Counted from the first letter of the stretch, positions 8,475 through 15,213 are shown. The stretch: DNA of 19,724 nt from Clostridium_AD sp047624165 (GCA_047624165.1 JBLHPD010000076.1:1-19724), one strand, 5' to 3'. The notes: generated by a model from the letters alone, not told the origin. Numbers and translations are program-made.

Positions 8475-8831
8475 TTACTCTATCATTGTACGGCTGATAA
8501 TTTCATCCTGTACTTCCTTGCAAAGCTCGACAAAAAAGGCACAGTATCCGGCAACACGTACAATGAGATCCCGATATTCTTCAGGATGACGTTGGGCTTG
8601 TAGTAATATTTTGTTATCTACGCAATTGAATTGCATCTGAGCATTACCCATAATTGAGGCAGTGCGTAACAAGGTAATCAATCCCTCCCTACCTTCCTGG
8701 GTATTTAAAGAATTACTGTTTATTTTAAAGTTATGAGCCATTCCAAGACTCATTGATTCAACATTAATCTTGGATACAGACTTTATGACTGACGTCGGCC
8801 CTTTTTTATCAGCTACATTCGTATTGCTCAT
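8475..8831 (-). CDS. Free-standing glycyl-radical domain protein (GrcA-sized, from a non-PFL glycyl-radical enzyme)
   Basis: A 118-residue protein that is essentially only the C-terminal domain of a glycyl-radical enzyme. The radical loop RVAGYCAFF places the radical-bearing glycine at residue 95, followed by the conserved ELCKEVQDEIISRT tail. Residues from about 9 onward (ADKKGPTSVIKSVSK, GMAHNFK, TASIMGNAQMQFN) match the end of full-length 4-hydroxyphenylacetate-decarboxylase or diol-dehydratase-type enzymes rather than pyruvate formate-lyase. The catalytic barrel and thiyl Cys (some 700 residues) are absent. It keeps an ATG, a GAGAGGAGAG site (spacing rather long) and an upstream TATAAT. 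It could be an in-frame deletion remnant, or a spare part that repairs an oxygen-cleaved enzyme, as E. coli GrcA (127 residues) does for PFL. Domain call firm; function open. Confidence 0.82.
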   Translation of the reverse strand: MSNTNVADKKGPTSVIKSVSKINVESMSLGMAHNFKINSNSLNTQEGREGLITLLRTASIMGNAQMQFNCVDNKILLQAQRHPEEYRDLIVRVAGYCAFFVELCKEVQDEIISRTMIE

Positions 8832-8874
8832 AATATCTAATCTCTCTCCTCTCGATTAAATAAATTCATTTTCA

Positions 8875-8880
8875 ATTATA
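8875..8880 (-). promoter_or_regulatory. -10 box for the glycyl-radical gene
   Basis: A perfect TATAAT on the minus strand lies about 45 nt before the ATG at 8831. No good -35 is found at 16-18 nt; TTGTCA is present but 23 nt away. The promoter is plausible but weakly supported. Confidence 0.4.
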
Positions 8881-8902
8881 GATTCAGATTATTTATATTT
8901 TC

Positions 8903-8930
8903 TTGACAATGACTAACACACTATGATAAC
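8903..8930 (+). promoter_or_regulatory. Sigma-A promoter for the MATE gene, with a 9-bp inverted repeat
   Basis: TTGACA (8903-8908) and GATAAC (8925-8930) are 16 nt apart, predicting a start near 8937. AACACACTA (8915-8923), lying in the spacer, is repeated in inverted form as TAGTGTGTT at 8956-8964. This could be a repressor site or a DNA-level fold. No dedicated regulator gene is adjacent. Confidence 0.5.
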
Positions 8931-8936
8931 ATTATG

Positions 8937-9060
8937 AAAAGTTCATATTAAATACTAGTGTGTTGCCACCGGGCAGTTCATTTACGGTACTTAACTTTAT
9001 TCCTTTAGGTCTTTGTAGGAATAAGTGTTAGGTCTTTTTTATGTTTATTTTGAAAGGAGT
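8937..9060 (+). promoter_or_regulatory. Structured 5' leader of the MATE gene (possible attenuator)
   Basis: The leader of about 125 nt contains a small hairpin TGCC-ACCG-GGCA (8964-8975) and an 8-bp stem TTATTCCT/AGGAATAA (8997-9024). After the stem come a repeat of TTAGGTCTT and a T6 run at 9035-9040. AGTTCAT occurs twice, 35 nt apart (8940 and 8975). This organisation suggests transcription attenuation, as is common before drug-resistance genes. The T-run is 10 nt beyond the stem, so a simple terminator is not proven, and I do not recognise a known riboswitch class. Confidence 0.45.
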
Positions 9061-9067
9061 TATGAAA

Positions 9068-10369
9068 GTGAGTATCAAAAAAACATTTTTACGTTACGTA
9101 TGCACAAATATTATAGGTATGATTGGGCTTTCATGCTATATTTTAGCAGACACTTTTTTTATCTCTAAAAAATTTGGGGCAGATGGATTAACATCTCTCA
9201 ATTTAGCTATTTCTATTTATAGTTTTATTAATGCAACTGGACTTATGATTGGAATAGGTTCCGCTACAAAATATTCTATTTATAAGGCGCAGAATAAACA
9301 TAACAAAGCAAATACTACTTTTACGAACTCAATTAAAATGGGCGTTTTAGCAGGCATACTTTTTTTACTAATTGGTGTCCTTGGTTCTTCAGTGCTTAGT
9401 AACTTACTCGGAGCAAATAAAAACACCTATGATATGACAAATACTTATTTAAAAACCATCTTATGTTTTGCCCCATTTTTTATTCTTAATAATATTTTCA
9501 TTGCTTTTATTAAAAATGATGGAAATCCTAAGTTGTCAATGGCCGGAATGCTAATTGGAAGTTTTTCAAACATTATTTTAGACTATGTTTTTATTTTCCC
9601 CCTTCAGTTGGGAATGTCTGGAGCAGCTTTTGCAACGGGACTAGCACCTATCATTAGTATGTGTATTCTAATGATACACTGTATTAAAAAGAAAAACAAT
9701 TTTCATTTTCATAAATCAAAATTAGCAATAAAGCAAGTAACTCATATTTGTGGTTTAGGTGGATCATACTTCATCGCAGAGATTGCCTCTGGTATTATTC
9801 TTATCGTATTCAATTTACTTATCCTAAGTATTGCTGGAAATATAGGTGTGGCAGCATATGGAATTATAGCTAATTTAGCATTGGTGGCAACTTCTATCTT
9901 TGCAGGTATTGCTTATGGAACACAACCTTTACTTAGTAAAAATTTTGGACAAGGTAATAATGAAAACATTCGACATTTATTTAAATACGAAATACTTGTA
10001 TCACTTGGAATATCAACTATTTTATATGTTCTCATTGTTATTTTTAATTATCAGTTTCTGGAAATATTCAATAGAGATCATATTGAACTTCTTTCAAAAA
10101 CCGCTTTGAAGGGCCTTATCATTTATTTTACCGGTTTCTTCTTTGCAGGAATTAATATTATTACTTCGGGTGTATTAAGTTCTATAAACCAGCCAAAGCA
10201 TGCATTCAGCATTTCAATCCTACGTAGTGGTTGTATTATTATTCCATTAGCTTTATTGCTTTCTTATCTATATGGAATGATTGGCATATGGCTGAGTTTT
10301 CCGCTTTCAGAATTATTAACATTATTTGTAGCCGTATTTCTTGCAAAGAGACCCTTACAAAGATTATAA
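9068..10369 (+). CDS. MATE family multidrug efflux transporter
   Basis: About 434 residues, with two similar halves of six membrane segments each. It opens SIKKTFLRYVCTNIIGMIGLSCYILADTFF; the DTFFISKKFG and NDGNPKLSMAG motifs and the GIGSATKYSIY segment are typical of MepA-like MATE proteins. These export cationic drugs or toxic metabolites using Na+ or H+ gradients. Three in-frame starts exist. ATG at 9041 overlaps the T-run of the leader, and ATG at 9062 is only 2 nt after AGGAG. GTG at 9068 is 8 nt after AGGAG and is preferred, giving the usual short N-terminus. It is the only clear plus-strand gene and forms its own unit, with a leader upstream and a hairpin downstream. The substrate cannot be read. 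Confidence 0.9.
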   Translation: MSIKKTFLRYVCTNIIGMIGLSCYILADTFFISKKFGADGLTSLNLAISIYSFINATGLMIGIGSATKYSIYKAQNKHNKANTTFTNSIKMGVLAGILFLLIGVLGSSVLSNLLGANKNTYDMTNTYLKTILCFAPFFILNNIFIAFIKNDGNPKLSMAGMLIGSFSNIILDYVFIFPLQLGMSGAAFATGLAPIISMCILMIHCIKKKNNFHFHKSKLAIKQVTHICGLGGSYFIAEIASGIILIVFNLLILSIAGNIGVAAYGIIANLALVATSIFAGIAYGTQPLLSKNFGQGNNENIRHLFKYEILVSLGISTILYVLIVIFNYQFLEIFNRDHIELLSKTALKGLIIYFTGFFFAGINIITSGVLSSINQPKHAFSISILRSGCIIIPLALLLSYLYGMIGIWLSFPLSELLTLFVAVFLAKRPLQRL

Positions 10370-10385
10370 ACGAAATCCAAATAAA

Positions 10386-10436
10386 GGGTGTTCGCTACAT
10401 TCCTTCTAAGACCTAAAGGAACACATTCGAACACCC
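10386..10436. terminator. Nested hairpin after the MATE gene
   Basis: Outer stem GGGTGTTCG / CGAACACCC (10386-10394 with 10428-10436) encloses an inner stem TTCCTT / AAGGAA. It sits 16 nt beyond the MATE stop and 33 nt beyond the stop of the minus-strand LuxR-type gene, so it can serve both. The following A/T stretch is a weak U-tract. Part of the loop (10408-10421) is the exact reverse complement of 9000-9013 in the MATE leader. Confidence 0.65.
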
Positions 10437-10439
10437 AAT

Positions 10440-10463
10440 ATATTTTAACCGGTGGTAAAATAT
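10440..10463. repeat. Short inverted repeat
   Basis: ATATTTTA and TAAAATAT form 8-bp arms around an 8-base GC-rich centre containing ACCGGT. It lies just past the stop of the LuxR-type gene. It could be a second terminator arm or a protein site; nothing decides. Confidence 0.35.
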
Positions 10464-10469
10464 TTGTTA

Positions 10470-10679
10470 CTATTCATATTCCCTATAATTTTGCACATTT
10501 AAGTAATTAATCAGCTTACTTCTATTTTTAACATTCATTTTCCTATAAATGTTGCTCAAATGTTTTTTTACGGTATTCTCAGTAACAAAAGATTGATCTG
10601 CTATTTCTTTGTTTGTCTTTCCTTCATAAACTAAATTGATTATATCTTTTTCTCTATCTGTAATATCAAACTCATCCAT
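10470..10679 (-). CDS. LuxR/GerE-type DNA-binding domain, stand-alone or gene remnant
   Basis: From ATG at 10679, preceded by AAAGGT, this encodes 69 residues. They are almost exactly one LuxR helix-turn-helix: DITDREKDIINLVYEGKTNKEIA, then the recognition region TENTVKKHLSNIYRKMNVKNRSKLI. That is the size of Bacillus GerE (74 residues), which works without a receiver domain. The frame stays open upstream to 10790, but those residues look unlike a domain. It may instead be the surviving C-terminus of a larger LuxR regulator whose sensory part was lost. The second reading is favoured by the apparent debris directly upstream. DNA-binding domain certain; functional status uncertain. Confidence 0.7.
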   Translation of the reverse strand: MDEFDITDREKDIINLVYEGKTNKEIADQSFVTENTVKKHLSNIYRKMNVKNRSKLINYLNVQNYREYE

Positions 10680-10719
10680 GAAATTACCTTTCGAATTAGA
10701 AACATTATAATCACTAGCT

Positions 10720-10908
10720 CTATTTATACCAGATATTATGCATGGACAGATTGCAAGTTTCTGAAATAGTATCTTCCGGTGGTTCAGCAATTAATTTATC
10801 ATTTTCACCATAGATCATACCTGTTTCTATAGCTCTTTTTTCAGCTTCATACATAGGTCCTATGTCAATCTCAAACAGTATAACAATTAGTACTATTATA
10901 GCAAACAC
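10720..10908 (-). pseudogene. Possible membrane-transporter fragment (NhaC-antiporter-like), in debris
   Basis: A 62-residue open stretch begins with a hydrophobic segment (VFAIIVLIVILFEI) and continues DIGPMYEAEKRAIETG, which resembles an internal loop of NhaC-type Na+/H+ antiporters. The GTG at its head has no ribosome site, and the frame begins inside the end of the ATPase gene. It ends abruptly and overlaps the extended LuxR frame. It is best read as an internal piece of a lost membrane protein joined to the end of the transporter operon. Family recognition is from memory of the motif and is tentative. Confidence 0.35.
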
Positions 10909-10916
10909 TTGCTTAT

Positions 10917-11906
10917 TTAAATCTTGTTCTCATTATATAATATAGCACTACTTGAATTTTTCATTGCAAACTCTCCTATAATTTCTCCACTTTTGTCCTC
11001 CACACCTATACTATCTACTCTATAATCAAATAATGCTTTAATTCCATCCATAAGAGTAGAATCATCTTTAATACTATGCATATTTTCATCTTTATACATA
11101 CCCTCATAGTATGCTTTTTTTTCTTTAGAAATTGGTGTAACGGCTGTTTTTATATTTGTTACATTTAAATATGCGGTGAAATTCTTAGCACCAAAAAAAT
11201 CTTTTACAAATTGATTTTTAGGGTTAAATAACATTTCTTCTCTAGTTCCTTGTTGAACTATTTTTCCACTATCCAAAAGTACTATTCTGCTACCTAGTTT
11301 GAAAGCTTCCTCTATATCATGGGTTACAAATACTATAGTCTTCTTTAAAGTTTCTTGAAGCTTAATTATCTCTTCCTGAAGGGTTCTTCTTGTAATTTCG
11401 TCTACTGCTCCAAAAGGCTCATCCATAAGTATTATATCTGGATTCGATGCTAGAGCTCTTGCCACTCCTATTCTCTGTTTTTGACCACCGCTTAATTCTC
11501 TTGGATATTTTTTTAAATAATCTCCAGTCAGTCCCACTAGCTCTATAAGTTCTTTAGCCCTGTTTTGGGTAACTTCCTTTGATTCTTTTTTAATGTTCAA
11601 AACATAAGCTATATTAGCTTCTATGCTCATGTGTGGAAAAAGTCCTATTTGCTGAATTACATAGCCTATGCTTCTTCTAAGTTCAATAATATCCCAATCA
11701 TTTATTTCTTTGCCTTTTATAAATATTTTCCCCGTGTCTGGCTTAATTAGACCATTTATTAGCTTAAGAATAGTAGTTTTCCCACAACCAGACTTACCAA
11801 TTAAGGTTATAAATTCTCCCTGATTTATTGTAAAATTTAAGTTCTCTATAATTTTTATCTCATTTGCATAAGACTTTTGTATCTGCTCAAACCTTATAAG
11901 TTCCAT
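10917..11906 (-). CDS. Glycine betaine/carnitine/choline ABC transporter ATPase (OpuCA-like)
   Basis: A 329-residue ATPase. Walker A GKSGCGKTT lies at 38-46, Q-loop VIQQIGLFPHMS, signature LSGGQKQRIGVARAL, Walker B IILMDEPFGAVD and H-loop VTHDIEEAF. After residue about 240 comes a short CBS-type region (DDSTLMDGIKALFDYRVDSIGVEDKSGEIIGEF), the ionic-strength sensor of osmoregulated OpuA/OpuC importers. Bacillus OpuCA is longer (about 380), so the CBS part is reduced. Start ATG 11906 follows AAAGGA by nine bases. It is the third gene of the permease-lipoprotein-ATPase operon, 60 nt after the lipoprotein gene. It powers uptake of a quaternary-ammonium compatible solute; which one is not determined. 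The DNA just beyond its stop is gene debris. Confidence 0.9.
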   Translation of the reverse strand: MELIRFEQIQKSYANEIKIIENLNFTINQGEFITLIGKSGCGKTTILKLINGLIKPDTGKIFIKGKEINDWDIIELRRSIGYVIQQIGLFPHMSIEANIAYVLNIKKESKEVTQNRAKELIELVGLTGDYLKKYPRELSGGQKQRIGVARALASNPDIILMDEPFGAVDEITRRTLQEEIIKLQETLKKTIVFVTHDIEEAFKLGSRIVLLDSGKIVQQGTREEMLFNPKNQFVKDFFGAKNFTAYLNVTNIKTAVTPISKEKKAYYEGMYKDENMHSIKDDSTLMDGIKALFDYRVDSIGVEDKSGEIIGEFAMKNSSSAILYNENKI

Positions 11907-11966
11907 ACATAATAATCCTTTCTCTTACTGACCTTTTTAAAAGCTTCTATGACTTTTTTTCCTCAA

Positions 11967-12857
11967 TTACTTTAATAATCCTTTGCTTTTCAAAAATTCA
12001 TTTGCTACATCCTTTGGATCTTTCTTTTCTTTTTCGACTTTATAATTCATTTGAATCATTTCATCATTGCTTATTTTTCCTTCAAGTTTATTGAGCACAT
12101 TTTCAAGTTCAGGATACTTTTTAAGTGTCTCCTCTCTCACTAAAGTTGTTGCATAATAGGAAGGGAAGAAGTTTTTATCATCGTAAAGAACCTTAAGGTC
12201 ATATTGTTTAAGCATAGCGTCTGTAGAAAAAGCATTTATTACATCTACACTATTTGAATTTATTGCATCGTATTTCAGTCCTATATCAAGTTCTGTTTTA
12301 CCTTTAAAAGTAAATCCGTAGGTTTTTTCAAGGCCCTTATAACCATCTTCTCTTTCATAAAAATCATATTCTGCTCCAATCTTAAGGCTACTCCCTTTTG
12401 ATGCTAAATCAGAATAAGTGTTAATATTTAATTTTTCTGCAGCGACTCTTTTCATTGTAATGGCATAGGTATCATTAAACCCATATAACCCAAGCCACTT
12501 TATCTTGTATTTGCTCTCGTATTCTTTTTTTACCTCTTCATATAATTTATTAGGATCATTAATTAAATCTTTTTTTAGTACAAAAAGCCAACCAGTTCCT
12601 GTATACTCAGGATAAATATCTATTTCTCCCTTTTCCATTGCGGGCTGAATATTTGATGTTCCCCCACCTATACCTAGTTTCTGTTCTACTTTAATATCAG
12701 TATTAGCTTCAACAAGCTGTGTTAACATTTCTGCTAATATATACTGCTCAGTCATAGGTTTTGATGCTATAACAACTTTCTTACCTTCATTTCCACATCC
12801 AACTAAAGTAAGTGTCATAATAATTCCTAAAGTACCTGCTATTACTTTTTTTAACAT
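11967..12857 (-). CDS. Osmoprotectant-binding lipoprotein (OpuCC/OsmF-like)
   Basis: A 296-residue extracellular solute-binding protein. The signal peptide MLKKVIAGTLGIIMTLTLVGC ends in lipobox LVGC, with Cys21 as the lipidated residue, so it is anchored on the outer face of the membrane. The body has the OpuC/ProX-type pattern SKPMTEQYILAEML, GIGGGTSNIQPAMEKGEIDIYPEYTGTGW, and YAITMKR. Its ribosome site, GGAGG, lies within the last permease codons (ATT GGA GGA ATG TAA ATG), and the start comes directly after the permease stop, so the two are tightly coupled. It captures betaine, carnitine or choline-like solutes and passes them to the permease. Ligand-cage aromatic residues cannot be assigned confidently by eye. 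Confidence 0.9.
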   Translation of the reverse strand: MLKKVIAGTLGIIMTLTLVGCGNEGKKVVIASKPMTEQYILAEMLTQLVEANTDIKVEQKLGIGGGTSNIQPAMEKGEIDIYPEYTGTGWLFVLKKDLINDPNKLYEEVKKEYESKYKIKWLGLYGFNDTYAITMKRVAAEKLNINTYSDLASKGSSLKIGAEYDFYEREDGYKGLEKTYGFTFKGKTELDIGLKYDAINSNSVDVINAFSTDAMLKQYDLKVLYDDKNFFPSYYATTLVREETLKKYPELENVLNKLEGKISNDEMIQMNYKVEKEKKDPKDVANEFLKSKGLLK

Positions 12858-13523
12858 TTACATTCCTCCAATCTTTTCTGTTCCAAGAACTCTTTTTCTT
12901 ATATTTTTTTCAAACAAGCCAATGAAAAAATCCGCAAGGACTGCAAGTAATGCTACAAGTATACTTCCTGCTGCAGTCATTTCTGGATAATTTGTAGTTA
13001 TTCCTCTCCATATAGCCACTCCTAGCCCACCCGCTCCTATAAATGAAGCTATACCAGTAAGAGCAATAGTCATAACTACCATAGTCCTAAAGCCTGCAAT
13101 AATTATGGGTAAGGCTAATGGAAGCTGTACTTTAAAAAGAAGTTGCATATCTGTACTTCCCATAGCTACTGCAGATTCAACTATCTGTGAATCCACTTCA
13201 CAAATTCCCACATAAGTGTTTCTTATAATAGGCAGTACGCCATAAACTGTTAATGCAATTAATGCACTTTTATTCCCTATGCCAGTTATAGCAACCAATA
13301 AACCAAACAAAGCAATAGATGGAATAGTATATAGAAAGTTTGATATCCCAAGCACTATTCCTGCCGCCTTCTTATTCCTTGTTATATATATTCCAAGAAG
13401 TAGCCCAATTACCGTAATAAAAATAATTGCTATGCCTGAAAGTAACACATGTTGAATAAGTAGTTCACTGAAAAAATCATATCTAGCCTTGTACAGTTTA
13501 AATATTTCTAAAATAAATTTCAT
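12858..13523 (-). CDS. Osmoprotectant ABC transporter permease (OpuCB-like)
   Basis: A 221-residue inner-membrane permease with about five or six membrane segments. The cytoplasmic EAA loop is visible as ESAVAMGSTDMQLLFKVQLPLALPIIIAG, where it contacts the ATPase. NFLYTIPSIALFGLL and GLGVAIWRGI are characteristic of the OpuCB/OsmW/YehY group. Start ATG 13523 has AAAGGAT about ten bases upstream. First gene of the operon. OpuC systems normally carry two permeases (CB and CD). None follows the ATPase here, so either this one works as a homodimer or the second was lost into the debris at 10.47-10.91 kb. Confidence 0.9.
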   Translation of the reverse strand: MKFILEIFKLYKARYDFFSELLIQHVLLSGIAIIFITVIGLLLGIYITRNKKAAGIVLGISNFLYTIPSIALFGLLVAITGIGNKSALIALTVYGVLPIIRNTYVGICEVDSQIVESAVAMGSTDMQLLFKVQLPLALPIIIAGFRTMVVMTIALTGIASFIGAGGLGVAIWRGITTNYPEMTAAGSILVALLAVLADFFIGLFEKNIRKRVLGTEKIGGM

Positions 13524-13565
13524 CTTTTATCTTTAATCCTTTCTTAAATATTCTTTTTTCGCTTC

Positions 13566-13571
13566 ATTATA
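13566..13571 (-). promoter_or_regulatory. -10 box of the osmoprotectant transporter operon
   Basis: A perfect TATAAT on the minus strand lies about 45 nt before the permease ATG. No good -35 is seen at the right spacing, which could mean activator dependence. The imperfect palindrome at 13615-13644 is about 45-75 bp upstream. Confidence 0.4.
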
Positions 13572-13614
13572 ATAATGTTAATAGCAAGAGTAGCTGTAAA
13601 TTAACATTCCTTCA

Positions 13615-13644
13615 ATAATATGCTTCCATATGGGAAGATATTAT
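13615..13644. repeat. Imperfect 30-bp palindrome upstream of the transporter operon
   Basis: ATAATATGCTTCC and GGGAAGATATTAT are inverted copies with one indel around a central ATAT. It has no U-tract on the minus strand, so it is a better candidate for a protein-binding site than for a terminator of the truncated MarR gene. It sits in the 209-nt gap between MarR and the permease; the rest of that gap shows nothing recognisable. Confidence 0.5.
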
Positions 13645-13732
13645 AAAAAATATTTATTTATTATACTCGCCTAGTTGGAGCAATCTAATTCATCATTTCC
13701 TTCCTATTTACATTTTAAATTTCTCAATAAAA

Positions 13733-14017
13733 TCAATAATATAAAAAGCTATTTACTAAAGTTTCGTCTTGCACGCTATACGTGTACCCTAATTTATTAA
13801 GTTTTTTAATAAGCGAGGTTACTGTTGATGCATCCTTTCCGATTTTCTCTGATAATTCACTCATTCGTAGTGATTCATTTCTTAGAAGCGATACAATTAT
13901 ATCTCCATGGGAGGTAACAATACCAATAATACCATTCTTTTTTAGTTCACTCAAAATCATATCACTTGCCAATGCGTTAACTTTAGCTATGAGATGAATT
14001 GTGTTATCCATTTCCAT
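13733..14017 (-). pseudogene. MarR-family regulator, C-terminally truncated
   Basis: About 94 residues from ATG 14017, versus about 140-150 for MarR proteins. Visible are the first dimerisation helix (IHLIAKVNALASDMILSELKKNGI) and the winged-helix core LRMSELSEKIGKDASTVTSLIKKLNKLGY. The expected wing (DERD-like residues and LTEKG) and C-terminal dimer helix are missing; the protein ends in an unrelated tail and a stop. A GTG at 14026 overlaps the ribosome site AGGTGAG, so the ATG is preferred. Loss of the dimer helices should prevent normal operator binding. The promoter and palindromes at 14264-14333 look like its autoregulatory region. Possibly still expressed, but probably non-functional. 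Confidence 0.7.
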
Positions 14018-14067
14018 AATGCTCACCTACTTTCTACTTTTTAATAGACATTCCTTCTGAAATGTAG

Positions 14068-14250
14068 TTAAAATCCTATTGGAGGCTTGATTGCATTATT
14101 AGGGCAATTTTCATAGCACCGTCCACACTCTATACAATGCTTTTCGTCAATCTTATAAATATTACCTTCTTCTATTGCATCTTCAGGGAAGCTTTCTTTG
14201 CATATTCCACAAGCAATACAGTCTAAATTTATTTCCCAAATACATTTTCC
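14068..14250 (-). pseudogene. 2[4Fe-4S] ferredoxin-type fragment with a lost cysteine
   Basis: The minus strand encodes two cluster motifs. The first is DCIACGICKESFPEDAI and the second HCIECGRCYENCPNNAI, then KPPIGF and a stop. In the first motif the fourth position is Phe (KESFP) where the family has Cys, so that cluster could not be built normally. The frame opens after a TGA at 14251-14253 and has no ATG, GTG or TTG before the first motif, so there is no start. It lies between the MarR-type promoter and the truncated MarR gene and may be transcribed. It is the remnant of a ferredoxin or of the ferredoxin domain of a larger redox enzyme. Confidence 0.75.
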
Positions 14251-14263
14251 TCACATTCCTCTA

Positions 14264-14311
14264 TAAAATAAAAACAAATACTTTGATATCAAAGTATTTG
14301 TTTTTATTTTA
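14264..14311. promoter_or_regulatory. 48-bp perfect palindrome, probable MarR-type operator
   Basis: The two 24-base halves are exact reverse complements with no loop, centred on ACTTTGATATCAAAGT. A core of the TTTGATATCAAA type is typical of MarR-family operators. It overlaps the -10 box on the minus strand. As RNA it would fold into a long hairpin ending in U-rich sequence, so it may also stop plus-strand transcription. Confidence 0.7.
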
Positions 14312-14333
14312 CTTTGTATCAAAGTATTGTCAA
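14306..14333 (-). promoter_or_regulatory. Sigma-A promoter with a second operator in the spacer
   Basis: On the minus strand TTGACA (14333-14328) and TAAAAT (14311-14306) are separated by 16 nt. The spacer is filled by TACTTTGTATCAAAGTA (14310-14326), a one-base-shorter copy of the palindrome core. Two operator copies across and after the promoter suggest tight repression, presumably once by the adjacent MarR protein. It drives toward the ferredoxin fragment and MarR gene. Confidence 0.75.
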
Positions 14334-14505
14334 GTGTTTTCCTATTTAGTTTTTCGTTCTTTCATATTGACCGCTTTTCTTCTCTATATCTATTTACGAC
14401 TTCACTCATTTATTTTTAAAAAACATGTTTCCACATTTGATATCACATTAGTTAAATCTATCTCATGGAATAGACAATGAAATCATCACCTTCGTTGCTG
14501 CAATA
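14334..14505. other. Spacer between nitroreductase and the MarR promoter
   Basis: No gene recognised. ATGAAATCAT (14477-14486) and ATGATTTCAT (14519-14528) are inverted 10-mers spanning the nitroreductase stop, without a U-tract. Short minus-strand open stretches here have no identifiable product. Confidence 0.4.
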
Positions 14506-15159
14506 TTAGATGATAGTAATGATTTCATCCTCTTCTAATCTAGATTTTGGTAATTCAGCGTTAAAATCATTATCACTACGATAACCTAATCCAACTATAG
14601 CAATTGCTTTATATCCTTTTTCACGTAAACCTAACTCTTCATCTAAAACTTTCGCATCAAAACCTTCCATTGGTACAGCATCAATGCCAAGAGTCGCAAC
14701 ACCTAATAAAAGATTACCAATATTTAAATATACTTGTTTCTCCATCCAATGTTGTAAATCTTTAAAATCATCATTATGTATATTTACAAATTTTGAACGC
14801 CCCATATGTTGGTTACCTTTAAATTCTTGCTCAGTAAAACGACCATCAGCCTCCTCTTTTTCTAATACATGAAGTAAATATTCCTCATCCATATCAGTTC
14901 TTGAACAAAATACAACAACCTGAGATGCATCTAACACTTTAGCTTCATTAAAGTTAAAAAAGCCTTGAGTGCTTTTACTAATTTGTTTTTTACCTTCATC
15001 TGTATTTGCAATTACAAAGTGCCATGGTTGCCCATTAACACTAGATGCACTAAGTCTTAAAAGAGCCTTGATTTTGATAAAATCTTCATCAGAAATTTTC
15101 TTTGTAGAATCAAACGCCTTTACAGAATAACGTGTGTTTAAAATTTCAATTAAGTTCAT
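14506..15159 (-). CDS. NAD(P)H-dependent nitroreductase / dihydropteridine reductase, NfsB-like
   Basis: A 217-residue flavoprotein, the same length as E. coli NfsB. The opening EILNTRYSVKAFD is the FMN-phosphate-binding RYSVK segment, ASSVNGQPWHFVIA is the second FMN contact, and the C-terminal half has GNLLLGVATLGIDAVPMEGFD and AIVGLGYRS. It reduces nitro compounds, quinones or similar acceptors using NAD(P)H, as a cytosolic dimer. The first ATG (15165) is only 2 nt after GAGGAGG; the second (15159) is 8 nt away and gives the standard N-terminus, so it is used. It is the only intact member of a cluster that also contains a second, broken nitroreductase. Confidence 0.9.
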   Translation of the reverse strand: MNLIEILNTRYSVKAFDSTKKISDEDFIKIKALLRLSASSVNGQPWHFVIANTDEGKKQISKSTQGFFNFNEAKVLDASQVVVFCSRTDMDEEYLLHVLEKEEADGRFTEQEFKGNQHMGRSKFVNIHNDDFKDLQHWMEKQVYLNIGNLLLGVATLGIDAVPMEGFDAKVLDEELGLREKGYKAIAIVGLGYRSDNDFNAELPKSRLEEDEIITII

Positions 15160-15213
15160 ATTCATTTCCTCCTCTTAAAAATTTCTTAACTTTCTAAATT
15201 GAGCCCCTAGGTT

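Noticed and set aside
8937..9060. A known riboswitch class (for example the guanidine-II mini-ykkC type) before the MATE efflux gene
   Set aside because: Two hairpins with ACGR loops are required. Only one small hairpin is seen and its loop is ACCG, while the ACGG nearby is not in a stem.
9041..9067. ATG 9041 as the MATE start
   Set aside because: It has no ribosome site and abuts the leader T-run; AGGAG at 9055-9059 fits GTG 9068.
13615..13644. Terminator for the MarR gene
   Set aside because: No U-tract follows on the minus strand and the arms are mismatched; an operator-like site is more plausible.
14477..14528. Terminator of the intact nitroreductase
   Set aside because: The inverted 10-mers straddle the stop codon with a 32-base loop and lack a U-run.
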